From: a virus
Direction: 5' to 3' (one strand)
IMG/VR virus record: IMGVR_UViG_3300009127_000324
Coordinates: 1-37,776 of that record
Length of the DNA stretch: 37,776 bases
In this document: positions 4,950 to 14,696 of the stretch, piece after piece
Position numbering within the stretch: the first letter of the stretch is position 1
How the letters are laid out: each line of letters begins with the position of its first letter
Program-made: the position numbers and the translations under genes
Notes under the pieces: model-generated
Database searches by the model: none
Seen by the model: only the letters and a program-made list of their open reading frames with translations
Told to the model about the DNA's origin: nothing

Positions 4950-6503
4950 TTACGGGTTGTTCGTGAGCGCGTGGATGAAGCGCCAGGCGTCGGCGCCGTC
5001 GATCTTGACCAGGCGGCCGGTCGCCGTGCCCGAGTAGGTAATCGTCGGCGCGATCAAGATCACGAGGCCGGCCGCGCCGCCGCCGTTTCCACCAGCGCCG
5101 CCATCACCGCCGACATAGCTTGCTGCAGCGTTGGAGCCATTGGCCCCAGCGCCACCAGCGCCATTCCCCATGCTTGCTACAAAGGCTGAAACTCCGGAAG
5201 CCCCGCTGCCGCCTACCCCATCAGTCGGAGAGCCGCCCTGGCCTGCCGCACCCCCCCCACCCCCACCCTGTCCGCCGGGGAGACCTGCATAGACAGACTT
5301 CGACGATAGTGCATATAGACTTGGCGATCCATCAGACCCGTCGCCACCATCGCCGCCGGTTCCGCCGACGCCGGCTCCTCCGCCTCCGCCACCAGATCCA
5401 ACGCAATTGGCAGCCGTTGCGGCACCGCCAGCACCGCCGGCGCCCCCTGCGAGGCCCCCACCTCCGCCACCCCCGCCGCCATTGGTCCCCCCTACCCCAC
5501 CATTGCCACCGCCACCCGGCGACCCACCTGATGCAGACGTTGCCGCTGTAGCCCTGACGCTATTGAGATCCAGGATCGTCAGGACTGTATCGTAATTGGC
5601 CAGGATCGCGTCTCCCGCCCCACCTGCACCCCCGTGCACTGTGCCTACCGAATTCCCGCCAACAGTATCCAGGGAGCCGCCAGCACCGCCGCCAGCGCCA
5701 TTGTGAACGTTGGCACCATCTCCTCCATTCTTGCCAGATATCAATCCAGTTCCGCCGACGCCGTTCTGCGATGATCCGCCGTTACTACCACCACCTCCAC
5801 CACCAGACCCACCAATACCAGCGTGTCCACCGGGTTCCTCCGAGTAGCTACCGGCCCCGCCTTTCGCACCAGCCGTCGCGTGGCCTGCACCAGCCGACAC
5901 GTCGATGGCGCCAGCTCCCGATATAGTGCCGGCCGACACGACGATGACCAGGCCACCTCCCCCGCCGCCGTCGCCAGAGGCATTCGTCCCAAGCGCGTTG
6001 ATGGCTGCGCCGATCGAGACGTTTCCTTCGGCCAGTATCTGGAGGATACCACCGCAGAGCGATGACCCTCCGGCCCCTGGCCGAATGGGCACCGGGATGC
6101 CCTTGGTCGCCAGCGCCACCAGAATGTCGCCCAGGCCTATCCCTGGGCCCCCGTGCGTTGTCGGGAACGAGTCGCGCACCTGGCCATCCTGCTTGTTGAC
6201 GGTAATCGTTTGCGTCAGCGTAACCGTCGAGCCGGCCCGAAGTATCCTGTTGGACGTCAGGGAAACCGTGCCCGACTGCGCGATCGTGGTGGCCATCACG
6301 TCGGCATCCGTGATGTTGGCCACGGCGCCGTCCGACTCGTCGCCGAAAGGATGGGAGTCGATGGCCAAACCCAGCTCGTCGAGGGTGTACTTCACGTGGT
6401 CGACCTTGATCCGCGCCTTGTTCAGACGGCTGATCGTGGTCGCCTGGTCGACGGTCCAGCGTTCGCCGTAGGCCCCAAAGCTATAGGGATTCTCATCCGG
6501 CAT
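4950..6503 (-). CDS. Glycine-rich tail adhesin (putative receptor-binding protein)
   Basis: This is a 517-residue protein. Residues 1-150 are ordinary, beginning MPDENPYSFGAYGERWTVDQ and including a beta-rich stretch (GTVSLTSNRILRAGSTVTLTQ). Residues about 185-485 are dominated by Gly, with Ala and Ser in GGGG, GGAGG and GGSG runs. A short non-repetitive C-terminal domain (GLVILIAPTITYSG ... WRFIHALTNNP) closes it. Gly-rich blocks with interspersed loops are known from phage adhesins such as S16 gp38, where stacked polyglycine II helices present receptor-binding loops. Position after the tail hub and before lysis fits a distal receptor-binding protein. The adhesin role is inferred. Confidence 0.65.
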   Translation of the reverse strand: MPDENPYSFGAYGERWTVDQATTISRLNKARIKVDHVKYTLDELGLAIDSHPFGDESDGAVANITDADVMATTIAQSGTVSLTSNRILRAGSTVTLTQTITVNKQDGQVRDSFPTTHGGPGIGLGDILVALATKGIPVPIRPGAGGSSLCGGILQILAEGNVSIGAAINALGTNASGDGGGGGGLVIVVSAGTISGAGAIDVSAGAGHATAGAKGGAGSYSEEPGGHAGIGGSGGGGGGSNGGSSQNGVGGTGLISGKNGGDGANVHNGAGGGAGGSLDTVGGNSVGTVHGGAGGAGDAILANYDTVLTILDLNSVRATAATSASGGSPGGGGNGGVGGTNGGGGGGGGGLAGGAGGAGGAATAANCVGSGGGGGGAGVGGTGGDGGDGSDGSPSLYALSSKSVYAGLPGGQGGGGGGAAGQGGSPTDGVGGSGASGVSAFVASMGNGAGGAGANGSNAAASYVGGDGGAGGNGGGAAGLVILIAPTITYSGTATGRLVKIDGADAWRFIHALTNNP

Positions 6504-6506
6504 TGT

Positions 6507-9170
6507 TCAGTTCCCCGCGTAGGATTCAGCACTGTCCGGATCCAGCCAGACCACTTCGCCATTCGGATAGCAACACCAGCCGTAGCGGGCCCGTTCTTCG
6601 GCCGAAGCGCTCGTATAGTCCGGTGTGCCGTCCGGCGCCACGTGGCCGATGGGCGTGTAGTCCCGCGGGGTCTCGCGGCCCGTGATCTGGATCTCCCGCT
6701 CGTTGCCCAACAGCTTGTTCTCCACCACCTCAAATTTGCTGATGGTTCGATAGACCTGGTCGCCGGCGTCCCACGATCGGCCCGGCGTGCCGCCCTGGGC
6801 CCGGGTGACATCGATCTCGCCGTTGACCTCATCGATGCCGGTGACCACCACGACCTCGCGGTAGTACTTGCCCGAAGTGTTCACCGACTGGATGATCAGG
6901 ACATCGTCCTCCCTGGCCAGCAGCGCACCGGTTCCCGTCATCGGCAGGGCCGTTGCGCTATCATTGATGCCGGCGGACAACGTGCCCAGCAGGATGGGCC
7001 GTTTCTTCGGCGTCAGGTCCGGATGGTCGACCAGGATCAGGTCCGTCAGCTCAAGGTCCACGGCGTTCAGGCTCGTGCGAAACTCCACCATCGTTCGCCG
7101 CTCGCTCCAGTACTCCACCTCGTGCTCGATCATCGCCTCGGCCGTGTCGCCATCCTGCACGACCTTCGAGTGAATCGTCTTCCGGTTGGTGAGCTTGTAC
7201 TTCTGCACGGACCGGAAGCACTGGAAGTCGAAGTTGGGACCGATGTAGTAGGTATCCGAGTGGCCGTCCGAGATCTCGCCGCCGGCTTCGACGGTCGAGA
7301 CGTCGAGCTCTGTCTCCGAATTCACAGCGTCGACCTGGTAGAGTTGGTCGCGCGCCACGAACACCTTGTAGCCGACCTGAACGCCGTCGGTCTGGAAGGT
7401 TGCGGATCCGTCCGTGAGCGTGCCGGCAGCCAGATCCAGCGTGCACGTGCCCGTGACCAGGTAGTGTGGCGAGGCGATCTCGATTTCGGTGTATTCGCCC
7501 AGCGCCTCATCCCAGCCGTAGTGGAGCACGAACTCGTTGAAGATCTCCGGCATAGGGCTCTGGAACACGCGCAGCGAGGACCGTTGCTGGCCCGCCGGCG
7601 CCTCGGGGTTCCGGACGTTGATGTTCCAGCCATGGGAGAAGTGGGCCGCCGGCGCCGCCGTTTTGTCGAACACCGAGAACTTCCACTTCCCGTCATAGGT
7701 CTGGAACAGGCGCAGCTTGCCCTGGCCCACGATCTCATCCAGCGCATCGAAGTCCAGAGTATCACTCAGCGAGAACGCCCATTCCCAATCGGAGATCTTC
7801 GCGCGCTCAGCCGCGATGGTCGACGTCTCGATGCTGGCCACGGCCATGCGCATCCCCAAGCGCTTGTCCCGCTGCAGCGCCAGCAGCACGTCGATCGGGA
7901 TCTCGAGGGCTGTGCCGGCGCCGTTGATGACGCCTCCATCGGCATACTGCGCCGCCTGGTCCTCGTAGCCGACGGCGGACTGGAACACCGGGAAGGCCAG
8001 CTGGTCGCCGGTCTCCTGCTCGAGGAAGGTGACATCCAGCGTGATCAGGTTGATCGTGGCGCTGCCCGTGCCGTCGATGAACACCTGGATCTGCTCGAAG
8101 TCCCAGTTCGTCGAAAAGTCCCAGCCGGCGCCGTCCAGGTCGATCGAGGTGTCGCCGACGCCGGATCCGGCAATGTTCGCCTCGCCGGCCTTCACGATGA
8201 TATAGTCGAACCCGCCCGTGGCCACGATCTCGACCTTGATGTCCGAGATGGTGCCCAGCTTCGGGGATCCCCGGAACTGGACGTCCAGGTTGTCCCCGTT
8301 CTCGATATCCGCACCCGTGGACGTGCTGCCGTCAACCACGTTCCGCCAGTCTGCGACGTCGTTGGTGCCCAGGGCGCGGATGGGCTTGATCTTCGTGAAG
8401 CGCGAGCTCGAGTCGATCGTGAAGAAGGCGCCGCTCTGGGTGTAGTCGACGATCTTCCCCCAGAAGCGGGCCGTGCGGTAGAAGACGTAGGGCTGCCCGT
8501 ACGTCTTATTGAACCGGCCCGAGGTGTATTTCAGGTCCACCACGTCGACGCAGATGCAGGTGGCCAGCCGCGGCCGTGCACCGGATGTGTTGAAGGGCTC
8601 GACGTTCAGGTCGCCGAACGCCGCAGGCAACGGCTTGTTGATGTTGTCCAGCGGGATGTTGGGGAACTCGACCAGGTCGGTGACTTCCTGGGGCACGTCC
8701 TTCAGCGTAGCGCGTGTGGCATCCTTGCTGAAGATCTCGAAGGCCTCCGTTGTGTGGCCGAAGTCTATGACCTTGCCAAAGTAGAGCGTGAGGATGTCCG
8801 ACGCTGTCTCGGAACCATCCCGGAAGACGAGCTTGTAGCGGATCTCGTCGTTCTCGATGAAGTAGTCATCCAGCATGTGAGACAGGCGATCGGCGCCGTC
8901 GGGGTTGTCCAGGACGAACGTCCAGTCATCCACGTAGGCGATGCCGCCGCCGGCCGCGATGTTTTGTCTCAGATCTCCGAGGCCGTCCTGCGCGATCGTG
9001 TCCAGGTAGGTGTTGCCACCCAGGGCGTAGGATTTCGTCCAGGTCCCGTAGTAGAGGATCGACTCCCCCGTCTCCGGATGATCGCGCACGATCTCGATCA
9101 GGAAGACAGGCTTGTTGAACAGGGCTTCCTTCTCGGCCGCGATGTTGGTACCGGACAGGTCCTTGGCCAT
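6507..9170 (-). CDS. Tail hub / tail-tip protein
   Basis: This is an 887-residue structural protein following the tape measure and Dit-like genes, the usual place of the central tail hub (Tal-like). The N-terminal 200 residues (VFLIEIVRDHPETGESILYYGTW ... LTLYFGKVIDFGHTTEAFEIFSKD) are beta-rich and resemble phage hub or baseplate proteins. Middle and C-terminal parts hold further beta domains and a WxxWDAGDQVYRT-like stretch near the end. It ends 3 bases before the adhesin start, so the two are probably co-translated. No peptidase motif is seen. The 1016-codon frame on the opposite strand is a composition artefact. Confidence 0.7.
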   Translation of the reverse strand: MAKDLSGTNIAAEKEALFNKPVFLIEIVRDHPETGESILYYGTWTKSYALGGNTYLDTIAQDGLGDLRQNIAAGGGIAYVDDWTFVLDNPDGADRLSHMLDDYFIENDEIRYKLVFRDGSETASDILTLYFGKVIDFGHTTEAFEIFSKDATRATLKDVPQEVTDLVEFPNIPLDNINKPLPAAFGDLNVEPFNTSGARPRLATCICVDVVDLKYTSGRFNKTYGQPYVFYRTARFWGKIVDYTQSGAFFTIDSSSRFTKIKPIRALGTNDVADWRNVVDGSTSTGADIENGDNLDVQFRGSPKLGTISDIKVEIVATGGFDYIIVKAGEANIAGSGVGDTSIDLDGAGWDFSTNWDFEQIQVFIDGTGSATINLITLDVTFLEQETGDQLAFPVFQSAVGYEDQAAQYADGGVINGAGTALEIPIDVLLALQRDKRLGMRMAVASIETSTIAAERAKISDWEWAFSLSDTLDFDALDEIVGQGKLRLFQTYDGKWKFSVFDKTAAPAAHFSHGWNINVRNPEAPAGQQRSSLRVFQSPMPEIFNEFVLHYGWDEALGEYTEIEIASPHYLVTGTCTLDLAAGTLTDGSATFQTDGVQVGYKVFVARDQLYQVDAVNSETELDVSTVEAGGEISDGHSDTYYIGPNFDFQCFRSVQKYKLTNRKTIHSKVVQDGDTAEAMIEHEVEYWSERRTMVEFRTSLNAVDLELTDLILVDHPDLTPKKRPILLGTLSAGINDSATALPMTGTGALLAREDDVLIIQSVNTSGKYYREVVVVTGIDEVNGEIDVTRAQGGTPGRSWDAGDQVYRTISKFEVVENKLLGNEREIQITGRETPRDYTPIGHVAPDGTPDYTSASAEERARYGWCCYPNGEVVWLDPDSAESYAGN

Positions 9171-9177
9171 CTCAGTA

Positions 9178-9549
9178 CTAAACTCCCAGGTCCTGGCGGA
9201 TGACGAGCTCGCCGGCCCACTTGCCCCCGCGGCCCCGCTTCCAGGTCGATCGGCCGGAGACGTAGCGCATGTTGCTGAAGGCCGTCGAAAACGTGTCCGT
9301 GAAGGTAAAGGTGTTCGCTGCGTAGTCGATGGTGTCCTCGATGAAGTCGACGAGGTCGGAAGCCTGACTGTTGGTCACACTCTTGAACCGCAGCCTGAAT
9401 ACAAGATCCGGATCGCCCGTCTCGGAGACACGTGGGACACCGCCTCCGGAGATACGCGTGACCTGGCGCGGCTCCGCCTCGGATCCGTAAGGAGACAGCG
9501 GGTCCGGGAGGGTTGCGGTCACTGCGTCTTTGGCCAGCGTGATGCTCAT
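9178..9549 (-). CDS. Small distal-tail (Dit-like) protein
   Basis: This is a 123-residue protein whose start overlaps the tape-measure stop (ATGA at 9549-9546). The sequence is beta-rich (LVFRLRFKSVTNSQASDLVDFIEDTIDYAANTFTFTDTF). Size and order (tape measure, this gene, hub) match small distal tail or minor tail proteins that cap the tube. The assignment rests on synteny more than on motifs. Confidence 0.6.
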   Translation of the reverse strand: MSITLAKDAVTATLPDPLSPYGSEAEPRQVTRISGGGVPRVSETGDPDLVFRLRFKSVTNSQASDLVDFIEDTIDYAANTFTFTDTFSTAFSNMRYVSGRSTWKRGRGGKWAGELVIRQDLGV

Positions 9550-12500
9550 CGCCTCAACCTCGACAGCCGGCCGTCGTGCCAGCTGTCCTCGATCAAGGGC
9601 TCCAGGGTTTCCTGATACATCCGCTTGATCTCGGTCTTCGACTGTGCGGATCCGCCCTGGACGGTGACGTTGACCACGACCTGCGGACCGGCGCCGGCCG
9701 GCGAGATTGTCTCGCCCCCGTGGATGATGGCCTGCATGGGCCGGCCGACCGGACCCGGGACCCGGGTGGGCACGTCCACGTCGAAACTCGGCAGTCGGGC
9801 CGCCCCGGCCTGTCCTACGATCTGTCCCAGGGCCACGAGGTTGGCGAACTTGAATGCGCCGGTGAATCCCTCGGTAAGGATGCGGTGTTTGAGCATCACC
9901 TCCGTCAGGTCGCCGATGCGCTTCAACTCGACCTGCAGCTCGATCGTCTGCCGATCGATGGCGCTCACCACAGGCGTGAGGTCCGCGGCGATCTTCGACA
10001 TCTGGACCACCTGGGTCGTGCTGGTTCCGAAGCCGCCGCCGTGCAGCATGCCCGCGACCGTAGCCAGGGCCGTCAGCATATCCTCACGCAGCAGACCCAG
10101 GGCACCCACGACGTTGTCCGTGTTGACGGTCCCCAGCTCATCACCGACCACGCTGGCCAGCACTTCCAGCTGTGTGCCGAAGTCCGTCGACAGCTGGGTC
10201 AGCTCACGCGCCAGCGCCGTTTCGAAGGTTGTGCCGAGATCCTGCGTCGCCCGCTCCACGGCCGCGATCTGGTCCAGCGTCGCCTGTTCGTTGGCCTTCC
10301 GGGCTGCCTCGAACTGCTCTCTCAGCTTCCCCAGTTCGGCCTCGCCGGCAGCCGCCTCCGCGATGCGCAGGTATTCGATCTCCCGCTGGAGCTCAGACAT
10401 CACGCGCGCCATCTCCAGGGGATCTGTCCGGGCGCCTGTCAACCGGCCGGCGAAGCTCTGCCTGAGCGCCGACTCCTGGATGTCGAACTGCAGGCGCACG
10501 TAGCGCAGCGTCGCCTGGCGCTGGGCCTCCCACGCATCATCCAGGGCACGCTGCACCTCGGCCGCCTGGTCATGGATGGCATCGATGAGCTTCGCAGCCG
10601 TCTCCTCCCGGGCCTTGATCTCCGCCTCCGCAATATCGCGCTGCAGGTCGGCGATCAGCTCCTGCAGGCGCCACTGCTCGCGCGTCGGGATGCCTGACAG
10701 ATCCGACGCGATTGTCCCGGCTTCGTCAATCAGGATTCCGATGCCGCCCATGGATTCCCGCAGGAGCTCGAATCTCCTCGCGGCATCCTGCAGACCTTCC
10801 AGCCGGACCACGTGGCTGTATTCATCCATCGCCTGCGAGAAAGAGAACACGCCTCCGGAGGCCGCACGTTCGATCGCTTCCAGTTGCTCGGCCAGTAGCT
10901 CGAACTCCATTCTCACGCTGGCCACCAGGCGGTTGCTCGAAGACAGCTCCCAGAGCGTGTCCCGGAATCCCTGCAGGTCGACTGTGAACTGATCCAGATT
11001 CACGTGCTGCGCGAAGTCGACGTCGAACGCATTCCCGAGAGGCCCGATCAGATCCTTCTGGATGATCTCCTCCCACTTGGCTCGGAACAGGCGCCGCTGC
11101 TCATCGAGGGATTCCTCCTGCAGCGATCGCGCGTACGTGCCTGAGGCGTCGGCCGTGTCGCGGATCGCCTCCTCGAGATCGCGCATCTTCACCCGCAAGG
11201 CATCTGCCTCTGCCTGCATCGTCTGATAGATCGAGATCCCCATCCCGATCGCACTCACCACGCCGCCCATAATGCCGGCGATGCCCTGATTCCGAGTCTT
11301 GGTGTCTCCCAGCAGCTTGATGCCGATCGAGACCGACTGGACCGCGTCGATGGCCATTCGCGATTCGGCAGAGAGACCGGCCAGGCGCTCCGTCAGCAGG
11401 CCCATCGAATAGGCTGCGAGATCTGACTGGTCCTTCACCTGGCTGACGTCGGCGTCGAACAGAAGGAGGATCCGGCGGACGTCCGGCTGGTCAAGCATGC
11501 GCTTCCGATGCTCCATGGCGGCCCTGACCAGCTCGGTAATCTCCTCTTCCGTCCGACCGGTCTCACGAGCCTTATTCGTCAGGGAGATCTTGAAGCTCAG
11601 ATCTTCGGCTTCCCGGATCTTCTGGCGATCGCCGACAGCTTTGGCCAGGTCCACCTCGAGTCGGGCCTGGTGCTCGAGCCATTTCTCGCCGGCCAGCCGC
11701 AGCTGCTCCTCAAGGGCATCCAGATCGACATCGACCAGCGAGGGTACGTCCAGGGTGAATCCTCCCGTCGTTGGCGTATGCAGTTTCTGGAGCATCTCGG
11801 TGGCCTTCTGCGCCTCATTCCTGGCAACCTGTAGCTCAGCGGAGAGTGCTCGGTAGAATCCCAGCGTTGAGTCCCGTCCCTCGGGATTCGCAAAGGACCG
11901 CATATTCACGGTCTCTCGGAGGATCTCATGAAATCTCCGTGAGCCGGTATCCATCGCATCGAAGGCTGTAAGGGACGTGGATCCTAGGCTACCGACCAGG
12001 CCCGTGAGCTCCTTCGTCTTGAGGATCTGCTGGACGAGCTCCTTCGTCACATCCCGAAGGGTCAGCCTGCCCTTCTCGATCACCGTGGTGTACTGCTCTG
12101 ACTCCTGCGTGTGATGACGCCGGGCCAGGGCCAGCTCTTGGGTGGTCTTCAACCACTTCTCCTCATCGTTGGCCACCGCACGAAGCCGCTCCGCCTCGTA
12201 TTCCGATACGAACCCCGACAGCATCGGCTTCCCTCGAGCCTGATCCGCCTCGTCCATCTTCTTCCGCGCTTCGAGTGCCATCTCGATCGATCTCTTGGCA
12301 CCCTCGGCGGCATTGGCCAGGCCTTTGGTAATCCCGGCCAGGAGCTCCATCACCGCATCTACAGGTCCCGAAGTCAAAGCTCCGACGCCGCGTAGAAGCT
12401 TGTCGAACTGCGCCGCCAGCTGTGCGGATTGAACGACGGCATTCTGTGTCGGAGCTGGGAGCGTCTCCATCTTCTCGGCCATCAGCCCGATGGCTCTGTT

Positions 12501-13043
12501 GACCAGGGCGGTTTTCTTCTCGAGGTCGCCCATGCCCTTGAACATCGCATCCTGGGCTGACAGGATGATGCCGGCATCGTCCAGGAAGAGTACCGATCCT
12601 CGCTGCAGGCCGGTGAAGATGGTCTGGACCAGCTGGTTGAAGTCCTTACCGAAAGCAAGACTGTACCTTCGGAGGAACTGCAGCGCGATCGTGGCCTGGT
12701 CGAACGTCAGGCCTGCATCGACCGCAGCGCCAACGCGCTGCATCAGCTCAAGATCGGATATGGTCCCCAGTGTGGCCCTTCGGAGGACGTCCATCTGCCG
12801 AACGACGTCCACGCCCGCCTTGGCGGCCAGTCTGTTGAACACCTGCGTCGTGATGCGCAGTTGAGCGTTCATCTGGGCCAGTTCCTGGGCTTTCTTCGCA
12901 ATCTCCCAGACGGCCCAAACGCTTGCCATCTGTCCCACGATCCTGGCCAGATCCAGGATTCGGCGTTCTGTGCCCTTCATCCCTCGATGGGCAGCGTCCG
13001 CCTTGTACCGGGCTTCGATGTCTACAACTCTGGTTGTTGCCAT
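9546..13043 (-). CDS. Tail tape measure protein
   Basis: At 1165 residues this is the longest gene in the window. It is overwhelmingly helical, with long coiled-coil stretches, a hydrophobic segment near the middle (GIAGIMGGVVSAIGMGISIYQTM), and a short C-terminal non-helical domain. It begins MATTRVVDIEARYKADAAHRGMKGTERRI, typical of tape measures. It follows the frameshifted tail-assembly chaperone genes, as in lambda (G/T then H). Using the general rule of about 1.5 angstrom per residue, the tail should be roughly 170 nm long. The start is preceded by GAGGA, and the stop of the T frame lies 1 base upstream. Confidence 0.9.
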   Translation of the reverse strand: MATTRVVDIEARYKADAAHRGMKGTERRILDLARIVGQMASVWAVWEIAKKAQELAQMNAQLRITTQVFNRLAAKAGVDVVRQMDVLRRATLGTISDLELMQRVGAAVDAGLTFDQATIALQFLRRYSLAFGKDFNQLVQTIFTGLQRGSVLFLDDAGIILSAQDAMFKGMGDLEKKTALVNRAIGLMAEKMETLPAPTQNAVVQSAQLAAQFDKLLRGVGALTSGPVDAVMELLAGITKGLANAAEGAKRSIEMALEARKKMDEADQARGKPMLSGFVSEYEAERLRAVANDEEKWLKTTQELALARRHHTQESEQYTTVIEKGRLTLRDVTKELVQQILKTKELTGLVGSLGSTSLTAFDAMDTGSRRFHEILRETVNMRSFANPEGRDSTLGFYRALSAELQVARNEAQKATEMLQKLHTPTTGGFTLDVPSLVDVDLDALEEQLRLAGEKWLEHQARLEVDLAKAVGDRQKIREAEDLSFKISLTNKARETGRTEEEITELVRAAMEHRKRMLDQPDVRRILLLFDADVSQVKDQSDLAAYSMGLLTERLAGLSAESRMAIDAVQSVSIGIKLLGDTKTRNQGIAGIMGGVVSAIGMGISIYQTMQAEADALRVKMRDLEEAIRDTADASGTYARSLQEESLDEQRRLFRAKWEEIIQKDLIGPLGNAFDVDFAQHVNLDQFTVDLQGFRDTLWELSSSNRLVASVRMEFELLAEQLEAIERAASGGVFSFSQAMDEYSHVVRLEGLQDAARRFELLRESMGGIGILIDEAGTIASDLSGIPTREQWRLQELIADLQRDIAEAEIKAREETAAKLIDAIHDQAAEVQRALDDAWEAQRQATLRYVRLQFDIQESALRQSFAGRLTGARTDPLEMARVMSELQREIEYLRIAEAAAGEAELGKLREQFEAARKANEQATLDQIAAVERATQDLGTTFETALARELTQLSTDFGTQLEVLASVVGDELGTVNTDNVVGALGLLREDMLTALATVAGMLHGGGFGTSTTQVVQMSKIAADLTPVVSAIDRQTIELQVELKRIGDLTEVMLKHRILTEGFTGAFKFANLVALGQIVGQAGAARLPSFDVDVPTRVPGPVGRPMQAIIHGGETISPAGAGPQVVVNVTVQGGSAQSKTEIKRMYQETLEPLIEDSWHDGRLSRLRR

Positions 13044-13435
13044 CTATCTGTCCTCATCCCGTGTGCCGGCGTTCTCTCGCATCTGCTCGATGCGCCTGGC
13101 CTTGCCGTCCTCGAGCTGACCGTGGACGTGGAGGATCGCCTGCTCTTCCCGCCACGACAGCTGGTCTCTGCCGATCTCCAGTCCCAGTTCGCGACGTCGT
13201 ATCTGATCGATGCACCACCGGAACAGGTCTCCGTACGTCGTGAGTTCTTCGTACTCCTCGCTGTTCAGGTGACAGGCCTCGCAGTCTTCCTGCGCTTTCT
13301 CGAGGTCCTCCGGATCCAGGGTCTCGATGTCGAGCAGCGGATCCGCCAGCGGGCTTTCGCACGTTGCGCACTCGGGGATGTCGCCCGCGGCCCGCTCATC
13401 CTGGAGCTGATTGTACCGGGCGCAGTCCCGGGTCA
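13044..13435 (-). CDS. T-like extension of the tail assembly chaperone (made by -1 frameshift)
   Basis: This frame is entered from the upstream chaperone gene by a -1 slip at GGGAAAC (13442-13436). It adds about 130 residues starting LTRDCARYNQLQDERAAG. The extension has two CxxC pairs (CATC and CEAC), suggesting a metal-bound fold, and a helical, acidic C-terminal half. The frame is open upstream to 13487, but no independent ribosome site is seen there. In lambda the G-T fusion carries tape measure and tail-tube subunits during tail assembly; the same role is inferred from order and frameshift. Confidence 0.8.
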
Positions 13436-14122
13436 GTTTCCCAGGTCGTCCTCCGCCAGTATCTCGATCTCTTCGAAGGCAGCACACGAGGAAGCAGCCC
13501 AGTTCTCAGGCACCTCGCGCTGCCAGTTCTCACGGCCGGAATCCAGCTCGTCGATACCTTCGACGCCAGTGCATGTCTCCCGGAACAGCTTCAGCCTCTC
13601 TCGATGAGAGGCGTCCTTGACGTGCCGGCCTCTTTGCCGCGTGCGGTTCTCCATCATGGCTTTCAGGCGCGCCCTGAAGCCTTCATCTTGGAGGCTGGGG
13701 AAGAAGAACCGGACCTCCCCGAAGAGGGTGTCGACCTCCACAACGGCGGGGTCGTTGAGGGCTTCCGGTTCGAGCACGAAGACATCCGCCAGTTCATCGA
13801 ACGGGCGTGTCACCGCCATCTTTGTCGGCGCGGGTATCTGCGGCTTCCATCCAGGTCTGGTGGCCAGCTCGACGAGCTCCTCTCCCTCTCGGATGGGGAT
13901 GTTTTCGGCGTCCTGGACCTTGCGGTCAAAGAAGCGGATCCGCAGATCCACAGTCCGGTTGTGGACCTTGGTGCCCTTCACCTCGACCTTGTTCTCGAGC
14001 AGGTACCGGATGTCCTCCTGCAGCTCGGCAAACGGCGGGAAGGTGAAGGTGGCGTCTTTCAGCCCGCCCACTGCCGCGATGATGCGGATCTCTTCGGTCA
14101 GCGAGATCTGTACAGAACCCAT
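13433..14122 (-). CDS. Tail assembly chaperone (G-like)
   Basis: This 229-residue protein (MGSVQISLTEEIRIIAAVGG) lies between a 170-residue tail-region gene and the tape measure gene. The start has AAGGAGGCTACACGCT before the ATG. The last codons are GGA AAC followed at once by TGA, placing the stop right behind a -1 slippery heptamer. Two products are therefore expected: this protein and a G-T fusion of about 360 residues. No enzymatic motif is visible, as usual for this class. Confidence 0.8.
   Translation of the reverse strand: MGSVQISLTEEIRIIAAVGGLKDATFTFPPFAELQEDIRYLLENKVEVKGTKVHNRTVDLRIRFFDRKVQDAENIPIREGEELVELATRPGWKPQIPAPTKMAVTRPFDELADVFVLEPEALNDPAVVEVDTLFGEVRFFFPSLQDEGFRARLKAMMENRTRQRGRHVKDASHRERLKLFRETCTGVEGIDELDSGRENWQREVPENWAASSCAAFEEIEILAEDDLGN
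13436..13442 (-). promoter_or_regulatory. -1 programmed ribosomal frameshift site GGGAAAC
   Basis: The minus strand reads CTG GGA AAC TGA in the zero frame. The heptamer G GGA AAC fits the X XXY YYZ rule; lambda G/T uses GGGAAAG. A -1 slip gives GGG AAA CTG ACC and enters the T frame. A short GC hairpin (CCGGG, loop, CCCGG) starts 3 bases after the stop and could stimulate slipping. Confidence 0.85.
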
Positions 14123-14161
14123 AGCGTGTAGCCTCCTTGTGTACCGGTCAGTAACGGGTGA

Positions 14162-14674
14162 TCAGACTTTCTCGGGAGCGTTGGCAGCGTGGCCGCCCGG
14201 CTCACGGCCGTAGGAGATGCCGCTCTCTCCGAACAGCAGCTCCCAGGCCCTTTCCGGCGTCTCTACGGCCTTGCCGTCGTCACGCAGACTGAAGCCCACC
14301 TTCTTGGCGAACGCCTTGAGAGGCCGCATCTCCGGCGGCTCCTGGGGAAACTGTGACAAGAGCCATGACCAGAACCTGTACGAAGCCTTGCAGTGAGGCT
14401 CCTTTCGGCCGGCCATCGCATCCGCGCGTTGGAAGACGTGCTTCCTCCGGATGCCCGGGTACTCCTGCTTCCCATCGAGGCCATCCACGATGATGTCGAA
14501 CACGCCCGTGGGCCCGGGCCGGCGCTTGATCTTGACGAGCTCGTAGGCCTTTTGTGCTGACGGCGCCGTCGACTCCGCGCCTCCGGCTTCGTCGCCCTCC
14601 TCCTCGAGGTCCTCGGTCTCGTCTGCTGCCGTTTCGTCGACCTGCTCTTCCGTGTCCTGCTTTGCTGTGGTCAT
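14162..14674 (-). CDS. Hypothetical protein, tail region
   Basis: This 170-residue protein has an N-terminal 45 residues that are extremely acidic and probably disordered (QVDETAADETEDLEEEGDEAGG), followed by a compact mixed domain (KAYELVKIKRRPGPTGVFDIIVDGLDG ... YGREPGGHAANAPEKV). The ATG is preceded by GGGAGGAG. It lies between the tail-tube-region glycosyltransferase gene and the chaperone genes. It could be an assembly cofactor or a minor tail component. No family is recognised. Confidence 0.65.
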   Translation of the reverse strand: MTTAKQDTEEQVDETAADETEDLEEEGDEAGGAESTAPSAQKAYELVKIKRRPGPTGVFDIIVDGLDGKQEYPGIRRKHVFQRADAMAGRKEPHCKASYRFWSWLLSQFPQEPPEMRPLKAFAKKVGFSLRDDGKAVETPERAWELLFGESGISYGREPGGHAANAPEKV

Positions 14675-14696
14675 CGTATCTCCTCCCGTGTAGCGT

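Noticed and set aside
6153-9203. A 1016-codon open frame on the plus strand opposite the tail hub and fibre genes.
   Set aside because: High GC makes the antisense frame open. The opposite-strand genes have ribosome sites, recognisable phage order and tail-like domains; the plus frame has no domain and repetitive Arg/Val/Leu composition.
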